Source: Nocardioidaceae bacterium (GTDB lineage Bacteria; Actinomycetota; Actinomycetes; Propionibacteriales; Nocardioidaceae). From it: a stretch of 64,000 nucleotides of DNA. Location of the stretch: NCBI GenBank assembly GCA_030447805.1, contig JAUJOE010000002.1:248001-312000 (forward strand), written 5' to 3'. Position numbers and translations under genes: made by a program. Positions 39,024-48,185 of the stretch are shown here, in pieces. Numbering within the stretch: position 1 is the first letter of the stretch; every line of letters starts with the position of its first letter. The notes below the pieces were generated by a model that was not told where the DNA came from, did not search any database, and saw nothing but the letters and a program-made list of their open reading frames with translations.

Positions 39024-40022
39024 GTGCGCGAGATCGTCGTGTTCAGCGGCAGCGCCCATGGCGGGCTCGCCCGCGCCATCTGTGACTCCCTCGCGGTTGG
39101 CCTCTCGCCGGTGCAGGTCAACCGGTTCAGCAACGACTGCCTCCAGGTGCAGTTGCAGGCGAACTGTCGTCAGCGCGATGTCTATCTCGTACAGCCTCTC
39201 GTGCCGCCGACGCAGGAGCACCTGATGGAGCTGCTGCTGATGATCGACGCAGCCAAGGGAGCTTCGGCTGCCCAGATCACCGCGGTAATCCCGTACTACG
39301 CGTACGCCCGGTCGGACAAGAAGGATGCCTCCCGCATCTCCCTCGGCGGCCGCTTGGTCGCCGACATGCTCGTCACCGCCGGCGTCCACCGAATCCTGAC
39401 GATGACGCTGCACTCCCCGCAGGTCCACGGCTTCTTCTCGGTTCCGGTCGACCACCTCACAGCGCTCGGCGTGCTGGCCGAACACTTCCGAGGTCGCAAC
39501 CTCGGCGACGCGGTCGTGGTCTCGCCGGACCTGGGTAACGCAAAGACCGCTACCCAGTTCGCCCGGCTCCTCGGCCTGCCGGTGGCGGCCGGTAGCAAGC
39601 AGCGGCTGGACGACGAGACGGTGGTAATCGACGCGATCGTCGGCGATGTGGCCGGTCGCAAGGCGGTCGTCCTCGACGACGAGATCGCCAACGGCGGCTC
39701 GATCGTCGAACTGCTCGACAAGCTCGCCGAACAGGGCTGCACCGAGGCGGCGGTGGCGTGCACCCACGGCCTGTTCGTCGGCAAGGCCGTCACCAGGCTG
39801 CGCGACCACCCAATGATCACCGAGGTGGTCACGACCGACACCGTGCCGGGACCCAGCGACTGGCCAGAGCTCCAGGTGCGCACGGTCGCCGAGGTGTTCG
39901 CCGAGGCAATCTCCCGCGTCCATGCCGGCGAGTCAGTCAGCTCGCTCTTCGATGGTGTCGACCCAGCTCACGGGCCGCCCCAGCCGACGCTGCCGTTCGA
40001 CGACCGACCTGCCGATAACTGA
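39024..40022 (+). CDS. prs: Ribose-phosphate pyrophosphokinase (divergent paralogue)
   Basis: A 332-residue PRPP-synthase family protein. It shows FSGSAHGGLARAI, FSNDCLQVQ, the catalytic-loop region VIPYYAYARSDKKDASR and the PRPP-binding loop VVLDDEIANGGSI. That loop differs from the canonical DDxIDTAGT form, and the RSDKKDASRISLGG segment differs from standard Prs. A second, housekeeping Prs elsewhere is therefore likely. The GTG at 39024 is preferred (GAGG six bases upstream); GTG 39018 is possible. Confidence 0.8.
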   Translation: MREIVVFSGSAHGGLARAICDSLAVGLSPVQVNRFSNDCLQVQLQANCRQRDVYLVQPLVPPTQEHLMELLLMIDAAKGASAAQITAVIPYYAYARSDKKDASRISLGGRLVADMLVTAGVHRILTMTLHSPQVHGFFSVPVDHLTALGVLAEHFRGRNLGDAVVVSPDLGNAKTATQFARLLGLPVAAGSKQRLDDETVVIDAIVGDVAGRKAVVLDDEIANGGSIVELLDKLAEQGCTEAAVACTHGLFVGKAVTRLRDHPMITEVVTTDTVPGPSDWPELQVRTVAEVFAEAISRVHAGESVSSLFDGVDPAHGPPQPTLPFDDRPADN

Positions 40023-40057
40023 CCGCCAGCTCGGCTGGCGGGCCAACTAGCGGTCAG
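40019..40057 (+). terminator. Two competing hairpins after prs
   Basis: CCGCCAG/CTGGCGG (40023-40041, 5-base loop) forms a tight stem, and CTGACCGC (40019-40026) can instead pair with GCGGTCAG (40050-40057). It lies at the prs stop, 95 bases before murI, and looks like an intrinsic terminator. Confidence 0.65.
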
Positions 40058-40152
40058 TCTTATCAGCCGCCAGCCTTGGGTCGGCGAAGGGGAGCGACGG
40101 CGGTCGACCGGCGGTTCGCCGTAGCAGTCCCGAGCGTCGTACGCTCGCCACC

Positions 40153-40959
40153 GTGGCAGACGCACCCATCGGCATCTTCGACTCGGGCTTTGGCGGGCTG
40201 ACCGTCGCGCGGGCGGTGCTTGACCAGTTGCCGCACGAGCCGATCGTCTATCTCGGCGACACCGCCCGACAGCCGTACGGGCCGAAGCCGATCAGCGCCG
40301 TACGGCAGTACGCGCTCGAGTGCCTCGACCATCTGGTCGATGTCGGCGTCAAGGCGCTGGTTATTGCGTGCAACTCCGCCAGCGCCGCGATGCTGCGGGA
40401 CGCCAGGGAGCGTTACCCCGTCCCTGTCGTCGAGGTGATCTTCCCGGCCACCCGGCGCGCTGTCTCGGCGACCCGCTCGGGTCAGGTGGGGGTCATCTGC
40501 ACGGAGGCGACGAAGACGTCCATGGCGTACGACGACGCGTTCGCCGCGGCGCCACACGTCGCGCTGACCACCAGGGCCTGCCCGCGGTTCGTCCAGTTCG
40601 TCGAGGAGGGCGTCACCGGCGGACCAGAGCTGCTGGAGGTCGCCCACGAGTACCTCGACCCGCTGGTTCGGCAGCGCGTCGACACGCTCGTGCTGGGATG
40701 CACGCACTACCCGCTGCTCACCGGCGTCATCTCTTACGTGCTCGGCGACGGCGTCACCTTGGTGTCGAGTGCTGAGGAGACCGCGAAGGACGTCTACGCG
40801 TTGTTGGTGCGGCAGGGACTGGAGCGCCCCGACCACCTCCCACCACCGGTCCACCGCTTTCTCACCACCGGTGATCCAGCCGAGTTCCGTGACGTGGGGC
40901 GACGCTTCCTTGGTCCAGAGCTCGAGCTGGTCGACCGGTTCGCCGAGCCCGTGCGGTGA
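40153..40959 (+). CDS. murI: Glutamate racemase
   Basis: A 268-residue cofactor-independent racemase making D-glutamate for peptidoglycan. The N-terminal [15 protein letters not shown] and the two catalytic cysteines, in ACNSAS (C73) and GCTHYPLL (~C183), are all present. A GTG start is used; the stop overlaps the next GTG by four bases. Confidence 0.95.
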   Translation: MADAPIGIFDSGFGGLTVARAVLDQLPHEPIVYLGDTARQPYGPKPISAVRQYALECLDHLVDVGVKALVIACNSASAAMLRDARERYPVPVVEVIFPATRRAVSATRSGQVGVICTEATKTSMAYDDAFAAAPHVALTTRACPRFVQFVEEGVTGGPELLEVAHEYLDPLVRQRVDTLVLGCTHYPLLTGVISYVLGDGVTLVSSAEETAKDVYALLVRQGLERPDHLPPPVHRFLTTGDPAEFRDVGRRFLGPELELVDRFAEPVR

Positions 40960-41714
40960 AGCTCACTGTCGTCGGCTGTTCGGGCTCCCTCCCCGGGCCG
41001 GAGTCGGCGGCGTCGTGCTACCTGCTCGAAGCGCCGTACGACGGCCGCACCTTCCGGCTGCTCCTCGACCTCGGTAGTGGTGCGTTAGGGCCCCTGCAGC
41101 GTTACGTCGACCTCGCAGAGATCGACGCCGTCGTCCTATCGCACCTGCACGCCGACCACTGCCTGGACCTGTGCGGCTTCTACGTGTTCCGCAAGCACCG
41201 CCCTGACGGACCTCTTGGCCAGCTGCCGGTCTACGGCCCAGTCGGCACGGCGGAGCGGATGGCGAGGGCCTACGACCTCGACCCAGCCCACGGCATGCGT
41301 GCGGAGTTCGACTTTCGGGCCCTTCCCGAGCAGCCGTTCGCCATCGGCCCGTTCACGGTCAACGCCGCAACGGTCGACCACCCGCCACCGGCATACGCGG
41401 TGCGGCTGAGCGACGGTCGGCGCACGCTGGTCTACAGCGGCGACACCGGCCCGTGTACGGCGCTGGACACGCTGGCGGCCGGGTGTGACCTGCTGCTGGC
41501 GGAGGCGGCCTTTCGCGAGCGGCCTGACAACCCCGCGCACCTCCACATGACCGGCAGGGAGGCCGCCGGGACCGCCGCGCGAGCCGGCGTCGGCCGACTG
41601 GTGCTGACGCATGTCCCACCGTGGCACTCGCCCACTGACGTCCTCGCAGAGGCCGTGCCGCACTTCGACGGCAACATCGAACTCGCGGCACCAGGGAACC
41701 AGTTTGACCTGTGA
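40956..41714 (+). CDS. Metallo-beta-lactamase-fold phosphodiesterase (Rv1339-like)
   Basis: A 252-residue MBL-fold protein. The metal motif [12 protein letters not shown] is at ~60-70, followed by [18 protein letters not shown] and a final His in LTHVPPWH. By position between murI and rph it corresponds to M. tuberculosis Rv1339, reported as an atypical cyclic-AMP phosphodiesterase. RNase Z is a related alternative. The GTG start overlaps the murI stop. Confidence 0.88.
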   Translation: MKLTVVGCSGSLPGPESAASCYLLEAPYDGRTFRLLLDLGSGALGPLQRYVDLAEIDAVVLSHLHADHCLDLCGFYVFRKHRPDGPLGQLPVYGPVGTAERMARAYDLDPAHGMRAEFDFRALPEQPFAIGPFTVNAATVDHPPPAYAVRLSDGRRTLVYSGDTGPCTALDTLAAGCDLLLAEAAFRERPDNPAHLHMTGREAAGTAARAGVGRLVLTHVPPWHSPTDVLAEAVPHFDGNIELAAPGNQFDL

Positions 41715-41798
41715 TCGAAGTATGCGAGCGACCACTCGGCCGTACGGGAGCGACCATTCGACGGTGCGGGAGGGGGTGGGGTCGGTAGGGTCGCGTGC

Positions 41799-42518
41799 AT
41801 GACCCGAGCAGACGGCCGTGCCGCTGATGAGCTGCGCCCAGTCACCCTGACCCGCCACTGGCTCGACCACGTCGCTGGGTCGGTGCTTGTGGAGTTCGGC
41901 CGCACCCGAGTGTTGTGCGCGGCGAGCGCGAGCGTTGGCGTACCCCGCTGGCGCCGAGACAGCGGGCTGGGTTGGGTGACCGCCGAGTACGCCATGCTGC
42001 CCAGCTCCACGTCCACCCGAAGCGACCGCGAGTCGGTGAAGGGCCGGATCGGAGGGCGCACCCACGAGATCTCCCGGCTCATCGGCCGATCCCTGCGCGC
42101 GGTCATCGACTACAAGGCGCTGGGTGAGAACACCATCGTCGTCGACTGTGACGTCCTCCAGGCTGATGGCGGCACCCGCACCGCGGCGATCACCGGCGCG
42201 TACGTCGCGCTGGCTGACGCCGTTGCCGACCTGCGGGGCCGAGGCGCGCTGGCCGGTGAGCCACTGATGGAGTCGCTCGCTGCGGTGTCAGTCGGGATCA
42301 TCGACGGCGAGGCGAGGCTGGACTTGCCCTACGAAGAAGACGTCCGCGCCGAGACAGACATGAACGTCGTCATGACCGGCGACGGCCGGTTCGTCGAGGT
42401 GCAGGGCACCGCCGAGGGGGCTCCGTTCGAGCGGGACCTCCTCGACCAGCTACTCGACATGGCCGCCAAGGGGTGCGCCGACCTGACCGCGATCCAGCAG
42501 CGCGCGCTCGGCTCGTGA
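41799..42518 (+). CDS. rph: Ribonuclease PH
   Basis: A 239-residue phosphorolytic 3'-5' exoribonuclease that trims tRNA precursors. It has [27 protein letters not shown] and [22 protein letters not shown] blocks. The next gene, rdgB, starts within its stop codon (GTGA), the usual rph-rdgB pairing. Confidence 0.96.
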   Translation: MTRADGRAADELRPVTLTRHWLDHVAGSVLVEFGRTRVLCAASASVGVPRWRRDSGLGWVTAEYAMLPSSTSTRSDRESVKGRIGGRTHEISRLIGRSLRAVIDYKALGENTIVVDCDVLQADGGTRTAAITGAYVALADAVADLRGRGALAGEPLMESLAAVSVGIIDGEARLDLPYEEDVRAETDMNVVMTGDGRFVEVQGTAEGAPFERDLLDQLLDMAAKGCADLTAIQQRALGS

Positions 42519-43120
42519 CCCGGGTCTTCCTGGCCTCGCGCAACACCAAGAAGCTCGCCGAGCTGCGCCGCATCCTGGGCGTCTCGCTCCCCGACCTGCA
42601 CGTGCTCGGAATCGACGACGTGACGCCGTACGACGAACCAGCCGAGACCGAGGCGACCTTTGAAGGAAACGCGCTGCTCAAGGCGCGCGCCGGTGTAGTC
42701 GCCACCGGGTTGCCTTCGCTGGCCGACGACAGCGGTATCTGCATCGATGCGCTCAACGGCATGCCGGGGGTCTTGTCGGCGCGGTGGGCGGGGCTGGCCA
42801 AGGACGACACCGCCAACAACGAGCTGGTCCTGGCGCAGCTCAGCGGCACGCCGGAAGAGCGGCGGGGAGCGGAGTTCCGCTGTGCGCTCGCCTTGTGCCT
42901 GCCCAGTGGGCGAGAGCATGTCGAATACGGCGTCCTGCGCGGCCGCGTGCTCACCGAGATGCGCGGCAGCAGCGGCTTCGGTTATGACGTGATCTTCGCC
43001 CCCGACGGCGATACGCGCAGCAGCGCCGAGCTGGACGACGAGGAGAAGGACGCGATCAGCCACCGCGGGAAGGCGCTGCGCGCGATGGCGCCAGTGGTCG
43101 CCGATCGGCTGGCCGGATAG
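42515..43120 (+). CDS. rdgB: XTP/dITP diphosphatase (RdgB/HAM1)
   Basis: A 201-residue house-cleaning pyrophosphatase that removes dITP and [46 protein letters not shown] and GFGYDVIF are diagnostic. A GTG start overlaps the rph stop. The tRNA gene on the other strand begins 12 bases after its stop. Confidence 0.96.
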   Translation: MTRVFLASRNTKKLAELRRILGVSLPDLHVLGIDDVTPYDEPAETEATFEGNALLKARAGVVATGLPSLADDSGICIDALNGMPGVLSARWAGLAKDDTANNELVLAQLSGTPEERRGAEFRCALALCLPSGREHVEYGVLRGRVLTEMRGSSGFGYDVIFAPDGDTRSSAELDDEEKDAISHRGKALRAMAPVVADRLAG

Positions 43121-43132
43121 CGAAGACACGGG

Positions 43133-43206
43133 TGCGGCCGGTGAGATTCGAACTCACACTGTCACGGACCTAAACCGTGTGCCTCCTGCCGTTGGGCTAC
43201 GGCCGC
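43133..43206 (-). tRNA. tRNA-Leu (UAG), short variable loop
   Basis: A complete cloverleaf is read on the minus strand: acceptor GCGGCCG/CGGCCGC (7 bp), anticodon stem CACGG/CCGTG with loop TTTAGGT (anticodon UAG), T-arm GTGAG-TTCGAAT-CTCAC and discriminator A. The length is 74 bases and CCA is not encoded. UAG reads CUA/CUG leucine codons, and A73 and the TTTAGGT loop fit leucine. The variable loop is only five bases, whereas bacterial tRNA-Leu normally has a long variable arm. Confidence 0.88.
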
Positions 43207-43260
43207 TGCCCAGCAATCCTAGGTCCCAGGAGTGCCGGGAGCGGCCGCCAGCGGGGCTTA

Positions 43261-43288
43261 TTGCCAATTGCTCGCAACTGCATATGAT
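43261..43288 (+). promoter_or_regulatory. Nur-like (nickel repressor) box overlapping the promoter of the ECF transporter
   Basis: TTGCCAATTGCTCGCAA at 43261-43277 matches the Streptomyces Nur consensus tTGCaa-N5-ttGCAA, with mismatches only at less conserved inner bases. TTGCCA can serve as -35 and TATGAT (43283-43288, 16-base spacer) as -10. The box therefore covers the -35 element, as expected for repression by nickel-loaded Nur. A second inverted repeat, ACTGC-N9-GCAGT, overlaps the -10. Confidence 0.6.
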
Positions 43289-43345
43289 AGGCAGTAAGCG
43301 ATCGAGCCGAGTCCGCGGCTTGCCACTCTCCGACCAGGAGGCCGG

Positions 43346-44044
43346 ATGCACGTCCCCGACGGGTTCATCAACGCGCCAACCTCGGTTGCGACCGGTGTCG
43401 TGGCCGCAGGGGCGTTGGCTGTCGCGTTGCGCAAGGCTGGCGACGAGCTGGACGAGAAGACGGCGCCGATGGCGGGGCTGGTCGCTGCTTTCATCTTCGC
43501 CACCCAGATGCTGAACTTCCCCGTAGGGGCCGGAACGAGCGGCCACCTGCTGGGGGGCGCGCTGGCCGCGGTTCTGGTGGGCCCATGGACGGCCATATTG
43601 TGCATGAGCACTGTGCTGTTGGTGCAGAGCCTGCTGTTTGCCGATGGCGGGCTCACCGCACTCGGGACGAACGTCACGCTGATGGGGATCGTCACCGTCG
43701 CCGTCGGATGGGGCATCGTGAAGATCGTGACCGTAGTGGGCCCGAACTCTCCCAAGACCGTCGTGGCCGGAGCAGGTCTCGGGGCGCTGATCTCGGTTCC
43801 CGCCGCGGCTTTCGCCTTCGTCGGATTATTTGAGTTCGGCGGTACCGCCGACATCCGGCTGTCCACCCTGATGGCAGCGATGGTCGGATGGCATGTCCTC
43901 ATCGGAGTGGGAGAGGCAGTCATCACCGCACTCACGGTGAGCAGCGTGTTGGCGGTCAGACCCGATCTCGTGTACGCCGCTCGGCACTTGCTGTCGACAA
44001 GACCCCTCGAGATCCGCACCCATACGAAGCCGGCGACGTCATGA
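43346..44044 (+). CDS. cbiM: ECF transporter S-component, CbiM/NikM type
   Basis: A 232-residue membrane protein that binds the metal ion. The N-terminus MHVPDGFINAPT holds the conserved MHxPDG sequence whose N-terminal Met/His coordinate Co2+ or Ni2+, and about seven hydrophobic helices follow. It starts at an ATG behind AGGAGG. The next three genes give the PDGLE component, CbiQ and the ATPase. Nickel is favoured over cobalt because of the Nur-like box upstream. Confidence 0.92.
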   Translation: MHVPDGFINAPTSVATGVVAAGALAVALRKAGDELDEKTAPMAGLVAAFIFATQMLNFPVGAGTSGHLLGGALAAVLVGPWTAILCMSTVLLVQSLLFADGGLTALGTNVTLMGIVTVAVGWGIVKIVTVVGPNSPKTVVAGAGLGALISVPAAAFAFVGLFEFGGTADIRLSTLMAAMVGWHVLIGVGEAVITALTVSSVLAVRPDLVYAARHLLSTRPLEIRTHTKPATS

Positions 44045-44388
44045 CGACCGAGTCGACCTCGAGGGTCTCCCCACGCAGCGGCCCGTCCACGAGGACGTTC
44101 GCGGTCATCGCCGTGCTGGTGTGCCTGGCCCTGGCTGGGTTGGCGAGCTACTACGCGTCTGGGCACCCCGATGGCCTTAACAAGGTGGCCGCTGACCAGG
44201 GGTTGGCCGCCAAGGAGAAATCCAGCGTGGCCGCCGACTCACCACTGGCGGGTTACTCGACGCAGGATGTGTCGAACGATCGCCTCAGCGGGGGCATCGC
44301 CGGAGTGGTGGGAGTGACGGTGGTGTTGCTCGGTGCCAGTGGTCTCGCTTACGTCGTACGTCGGCGCGCAGCTAGCTCCGAGAACTGA
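44041..44388 (+). CDS. PDGLE-domain (CbiN/NikN-like) transporter component
   Basis: A 115-residue protein with two transmembrane helices and an extracytoplasmic loop beginning with HPDGLNKVA, the PDGLE-type motif, and ending YSTQDVSNDRLS. Such small subunits help CbiM/NikM load metal. It overlaps cbiM by four bases. Confidence 0.88.
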   Translation: MTTESTSRVSPRSGPSTRTFAVIAVLVCLALAGLASYYASGHPDGLNKVAADQGLAAKEKSSVAADSPLAGYSTQDVSNDRLSGGIAGVVGVTVVLLGASGLAYVVRRRAASSEN

Positions 44389-44394
44389 CCTGCC

Positions 44395-45156
44395 TTGGGC
44401 GCCGGGCACGGCCACCGCCTGCACTACCACGGGCACTCTGCGCTGCATCGGATGCCGGCCGAGTGCAAGCTCATCGCGCTCCTGATCTTTGTCCTGGCTG
44501 TGGTGGCGACACCACGCACGCAGTACTGGGCATATGGCCTCGACGCGCTGGCCTTGTCAGTCGCCGTCGCCTGCTCGCGGGTCCCGGTCTCGTACTTGGC
44601 CAAGCGGATGGTCGTCGAGACACCGTTCGTCGTCTTTGCCGTTCTGCTGCCGTTCATCGCCGTCGGGGAGCGCACCCAGTTCCTCGGCGTCACGGTGTCG
44701 GCTGACGGACTTGAGGCCGGCTTGTCGCTGCTGGCCAAGGCGACTCTCGGGGTGGCGGCGGGTCTGCTGCTCGCGGCGACCACCGAGCCACGGGATCTCC
44801 TCGCCGGTCTGGAGGGCAAGCTCCCGCAGCAACTGGTCCAGATCATGGCGATGATGATCCGCTACCTCGACGTCACCAGCGATCAGCTTCGCCGCATGCG
44901 CATCGCTCGGGAGTCGCGCGGCTTCGTAGCGACCCAGCCTCGGCACTGGCCAGTTCTCGGGCACGCCGCGGGGGCGTTGTTCGTCCGGTCATACGAGCGG
45001 GGCGAGCGCGTTCACCTCGCAATGCTGTCGCGCGGCTACTCAGGTAGCCTGCCGGGGCTCACCCCGGCTCGGGCTTCCACCCGTGACTGGAGCGTCGCGA
45101 TGCTCCTGCCCGCCGCCGCAGCGGCCTCCGCGCTGGCGGCGTGGTGGGCGCAATGA
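44395..45156 (+). CDS. cbiQ: ECF transporter T-component CbiQ
   Basis: A 253-residue membrane coupling protein with about five helices and the conserved cytoplasmic coupling-helix sequences MRIARESRG and AMLSRGYSG, which contact the ATPase. It starts at a TTG six bases after the PDGLE gene and overlaps the ATPase gene by four bases. The first residues are His-rich (GHGHRLHYHGHS). Confidence 0.9.
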   Translation: MGAGHGHRLHYHGHSALHRMPAECKLIALLIFVLAVVATPRTQYWAYGLDALALSVAVACSRVPVSYLAKRMVVETPFVVFAVLLPFIAVGERTQFLGVTVSADGLEAGLSLLAKATLGVAAGLLLAATTEPRDLLAGLEGKLPQQLVQIMAMMIRYLDVTSDQLRRMRIARESRGFVATQPRHWPVLGHAAGALFVRSYERGERVHLAMLSRGYSGSLPGLTPARASTRDWSVAMLLPAAAAASALAAWWAQ

Positions 45157-45911
45157 GAGCGGGCGGTCCGGTGCTGGCCGTGACCGACTTGGCGTACGCC
45201 TACCCGGACGGACACCAGGCGTTGTACGGCGTCAACCTGGCGATCGAGCAAGGGGAGCGAGTCGCCGTGCTCGGGCCGAACGGAGCGGGCAAGACCACGC
45301 TGGTCCTGCACCTCAACGGGATCCTGGAGGCCGGTCACGGCAGCGTCGAGGTGGGTGGCCTGCCGGTGGCCAAACCCCACCTGCGGGAGATCAGGCGCCG
45401 GGTCGGTCTGGTCTTCCAGGACCCCGACGACCAGCTGTTCATGCCAACGGTCGCCGACGATGTCGCCTTCGGCCCGGCAAACCTGGGCCTGGTGGGTGAG
45501 GAGCTGAACGCCAGGGTGGAGCGGGCGCTCGCCCAGGTTGGCATGGCTGAGTACGCGAAGCGCCCGCCGCACCACCTGTCCTTCGGCCAGCGCCGCAGAG
45601 TCGCCGTCGCGACGGTGCTGGCCATGGACCCCGAGATCCTCGTCCTCGATGAGCCCTCGTCGAACCTCGACCCGGCCAGCCGCCGCGAGCTCGCCGACAT
45701 CATCCGCTCCCTCGACATCACGGTGTTGATGGTGACCCACGACCTTCCCTACGCGCTCGAACTGTGCCCGCGAGCTGTGGTGCTGTCAGACGGACAGATC
45801 GTCGCCGACGGCGCGACGGCCGACGTACTCTGCGACGACACGTTGATGAGGGCCCACCGGCTGGAGCTGCCGTTCGGATTCGACCCCCGCTCGGCTGGGA
45901 CACGGTCCTGA
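45153..45911 (+). CDS. ECF transporter ATPase (CbiO/NikO)
   Basis: A 252-residue ABC ATPase with Walker A GPNGAGKTT, the Q-loop FQDPDDQLF typical of ECF ATPases, signature LSFGQRRRVA, and Walker B LVLDEPSSNLD. The ATG at 45153 overlapping the cbiQ stop is preferred; a GTG 12 bases earlier is also in frame. It powers Ni/Co uptake with the three preceding components. Confidence 0.92.
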   Translation: MRAGGPVLAVTDLAYAYPDGHQALYGVNLAIEQGERVAVLGPNGAGKTTLVLHLNGILEAGHGSVEVGGLPVAKPHLREIRRRVGLVFQDPDDQLFMPTVADDVAFGPANLGLVGEELNARVERALAQVGMAEYAKRPPHHLSFGQRRRVAVATVLAMDPEILVLDEPSSNLDPASRRELADIIRSLDITVLMVTHDLPYALELCPRAVVLSDGQIVADGATADVLCDDTLMRAHRLELPFGFDPRSAGTRS

Positions 45912-45984
45912 GCGGTGACCGCGGCACCGGCCGAGGCCATCGGCGTGCGAGACTGGCACCCGCAACCGACAGCAGGAGGATTCG

Positions 45985-46245
45985 TTGAGCAAGGTTTCCG
46001 GTGATCGCACGCCCGACCAGATCTCTTCAGACATCGCCGTGACCCGCAACCGGTTGGCTGGCACGATCGACACGCTCGTCTACCGCGTGCAGCCCAAGAC
46101 GATTGCCAGCCGGCAGGCGGCAAGCACCAAGGCGCTGTTCGTCAACGCTGACGGCTCCCCCAACCGCGACAACATCACCAAGGCGGGAGCGGTTGCGGCT
46201 GGCGTGGTCGCCGTCGTGCTCGTGATCCGCAAGCTGGCCGGCTGA
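45985..46245 (+). CDS. DUF3618 membrane protein
   Basis: An 86-residue protein with the DUF3618 signature DQISSDIAVTRNRLAGTIDTLVYRVQP followed (in outline) by one C-terminal transmembrane helix. A TTG start is supported by AGGAGG five bases upstream. Function is unknown. Confidence 0.85.
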   Translation: MSKVSGDRTPDQISSDIAVTRNRLAGTIDTLVYRVQPKTIASRQAASTKALFVNADGSPNRDNITKAGAVAAGVVAVVLVIRKLAG

Positions 46246-46278
46246 CGCAGCCGGACCGGACACCGAAGTGCTGAGACC

Positions 46279-46620
46279 GTGAGTCGTAAGACAACCCCGG
46301 CTGAGGACAAGCTGCCGATCAGGATGCTGCACGACCGGGTTCTGGTCAGCCTCGACGCGGAGGCAGGCGAGCGGCGGTCCTCTGCCGGGATCGTCATCCC
46401 GGCCACAGCGGCGATGGGCCGGCGGTTGGCCTGGGCCCGAGTCGCTGGTGTGGGTTCCAACGTGCGCACGGTCGAGGTCGGTGACCGGGTGCTGTTCGAC
46501 CCCGAAGACAAGGCCGAGGTCGAGGTGCGCGGCGAGGCGCTGGTCCTGCTGCGCGAACGCGATCTGCACGCCGTCGCCGCCGAGCGACTCGAGGACGGCC
46601 AGACGGGTCTCTACCTGTGA
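46279..46620 (+). CDS. GroES-like co-chaperonin family protein
   Basis: A 113-residue Cpn10-fold protein (MLHDRVLVSLDAEAGERRSS, then VGDRVLFDPEDKAEVEVRGE). It diverges from housekeeping GroES, lacks an adjacent groEL and has a mobile-loop region (GIVIPATAAMGRRLAW) unlike the usual one. This is the actinobacterial GroES-like paralogue of unknown client. GTG start. Confidence 0.82.
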   Translation: MSRKTTPAEDKLPIRMLHDRVLVSLDAEAGERRSSAGIVIPATAAMGRRLAWARVAGVGSNVRTVEVGDRVLFDPEDKAEVEVRGEALVLLRERDLHAVAAERLEDGQTGLYL

Positions 46621-46624
46621 TCGC

Positions 46625-48040
46625 CTAAGCGACGCGGGGGGCCAGATCAGCCATCCAGGCCTCGACCTCATCGGCGCTGCGAGCGAGGGCGCCGGAAAGG
46701 TTCCGGCAGCCGTCGTCGGTGACCAAGACGTCGTCCTCGATGCGGATGCCGACGCCGCGCAGGGACTCCGGGACCAGCAGGTCGCTGGACTGGAAGTACA
46801 GACCCGGCTCGACGGTCAGCACCATGCCCGGCTCCAGCTTGCCGTCGGTGTAGTTCTCGTTGCGTGCCGCTGAGCAGTCGTGCACGTCGAGGCCGAGCAT
46901 GTGCCCGGTGCCGTGCAGAGTCCAGCGCCGGTACACGCCGCTCTCCTTCTCCAGGGCCTCCTCGGCCGAGCACGGCAGGATCCCCATGTCCTCCAGCCCA
47001 TGCGCGAGCACCGTCATGGCAGCCAGGTGGAAGGCTCGGTACGGCGCTCCCGGCTGCACCGCTGCCATCCCTGCTTCCTGGGCGGCCAGCACAAGGTCGT
47101 ACAGGTGGCGCTGGTCAGCGGAGAACTGTCCGGTTACGGGCAGCGTGCGGGTGACGTCGGCGGTGTAGAGCGACCGGTTCTCCACACCCATGTCGAGCAG
47201 GATCAGCTGTCCGGGGGTGACCGCCCCGTCGTTCTCAATCCAGTGCAGCGTCGTGGCGTGCGGCCCACCCGCCACGATGCACTCGTAGCCCACGTCGTTG
47301 CCGGCGGCCCGGGCGCGGCGCCAGAACGTGCCCTCGATCCAGCGCTCGCCGTACATCAAGACGTTGTCCCACTCCCGCACCGAGTCCTCGAACCCGACGA
47401 TGGTGGCGTCGATAGCGTCCTGGAGCTGGGCGACCTCCCAGTCGTCCTTGACCAGCCGCATCTCCGACATATGCACGGCAAGCTCAGCGTCGGCACCGGA
47501 ATCCGGGTGCGGAGGGATCAGAGCGTCGACGTCGGCGTCTACGCCACGGTGCACGCGGGTCGGGCCGCCGGAGGTGAGCACGTCAGGCAACTCGTAAAGG
47601 TGGCGGCAGGGCATCCCGAAGACCTCTTGAGCCTCACCGAGGGACAACCGCCGCCCTGCCCACGCTTCGCCGTACCGTCCGTCGCGCCAGAAGGCGTCGT
47701 CGTTCTTTGCGTGCCGCGGCCGGAAGAACAGTGTTGGCTCACCGTCGTCCATCACCAACACCGCATCGGAGGTCTGGTTCCCGGTGTAGTAAACGTGGGC
47801 GGTGTCGGCGCGGAAGCGGTAGTCGGTGTCGTTGGCACGCGACTTGAGGGGGCCAGCGGGGATGACCAGCCGTTCTCCGGAGAAGCGTTGCGCGAGCGCT
47901 GACCGTCGTACCGCCGCCCAAGGAACCACGTCGAGGCGCTCGACCTGGTCGTCACCGTCTGACCAGCCGGTGCGCATGAACTCGACCAATGCCTCGCTCG
48001 CCGGGACAGGGTAGGTGGCTGGACGAAACCGATCTGACAC
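46625..48040 (-). CDS. pepP: Xaa-Pro aminopeptidase (peptidase M24B)
   Basis: A 471-residue metallopeptidase removing N-terminal residues before proline. The N-terminal aminopeptidase-P domain is followed by the pita-bread domain with ligands in LLDMGVE, TADVTRTLP, HGTGHMLGLDVHD, TVEPGLYF and RIEDDVLV, all five metal ligands in order. GTG start at 48040 after GAGGAG. It converges on the GroES-like gene with a four-base gap. Confidence 0.94.
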   Translation of the reverse strand: MSDRFRPATYPVPASEALVEFMRTGWSDGDDQVERLDVVPWAAVRRSALAQRFSGERLVIPAGPLKSRANDTDYRFRADTAHVYYTGNQTSDAVLVMDDGEPTLFFRPRHAKNDDAFWRDGRYGEAWAGRRLSLGEAQEVFGMPCRHLYELPDVLTSGGPTRVHRGVDADVDALIPPHPDSGADAELAVHMSEMRLVKDDWEVAQLQDAIDATIVGFEDSVREWDNVLMYGERWIEGTFWRRARAAGNDVGYECIVAGGPHATTLHWIENDGAVTPGQLILLDMGVENRSLYTADVTRTLPVTGQFSADQRHLYDLVLAAQEAGMAAVQPGAPYRAFHLAAMTVLAHGLEDMGILPCSAEEALEKESGVYRRWTLHGTGHMLGLDVHDCSAARNENYTDGKLEPGMVLTVEPGLYFQSSDLLVPESLRGVGIRIEDDVLVTDDGCRNLSGALARSADEVEAWMADLAPRVA

Positions 48041-48185
48041 GGGGACTCCTCAAACTCGGGCGTGGACCCATTATCCACCCAGGCCCAGGACGACTCTGGG
48101 CTTTCTCAGCTTCCCGCGCAGTTCAGGTCGCTGGCACCTGAGCGAGTGCCCTGGGGGGCCTTCCGTCCACCGGCGCCCTCGGGGC

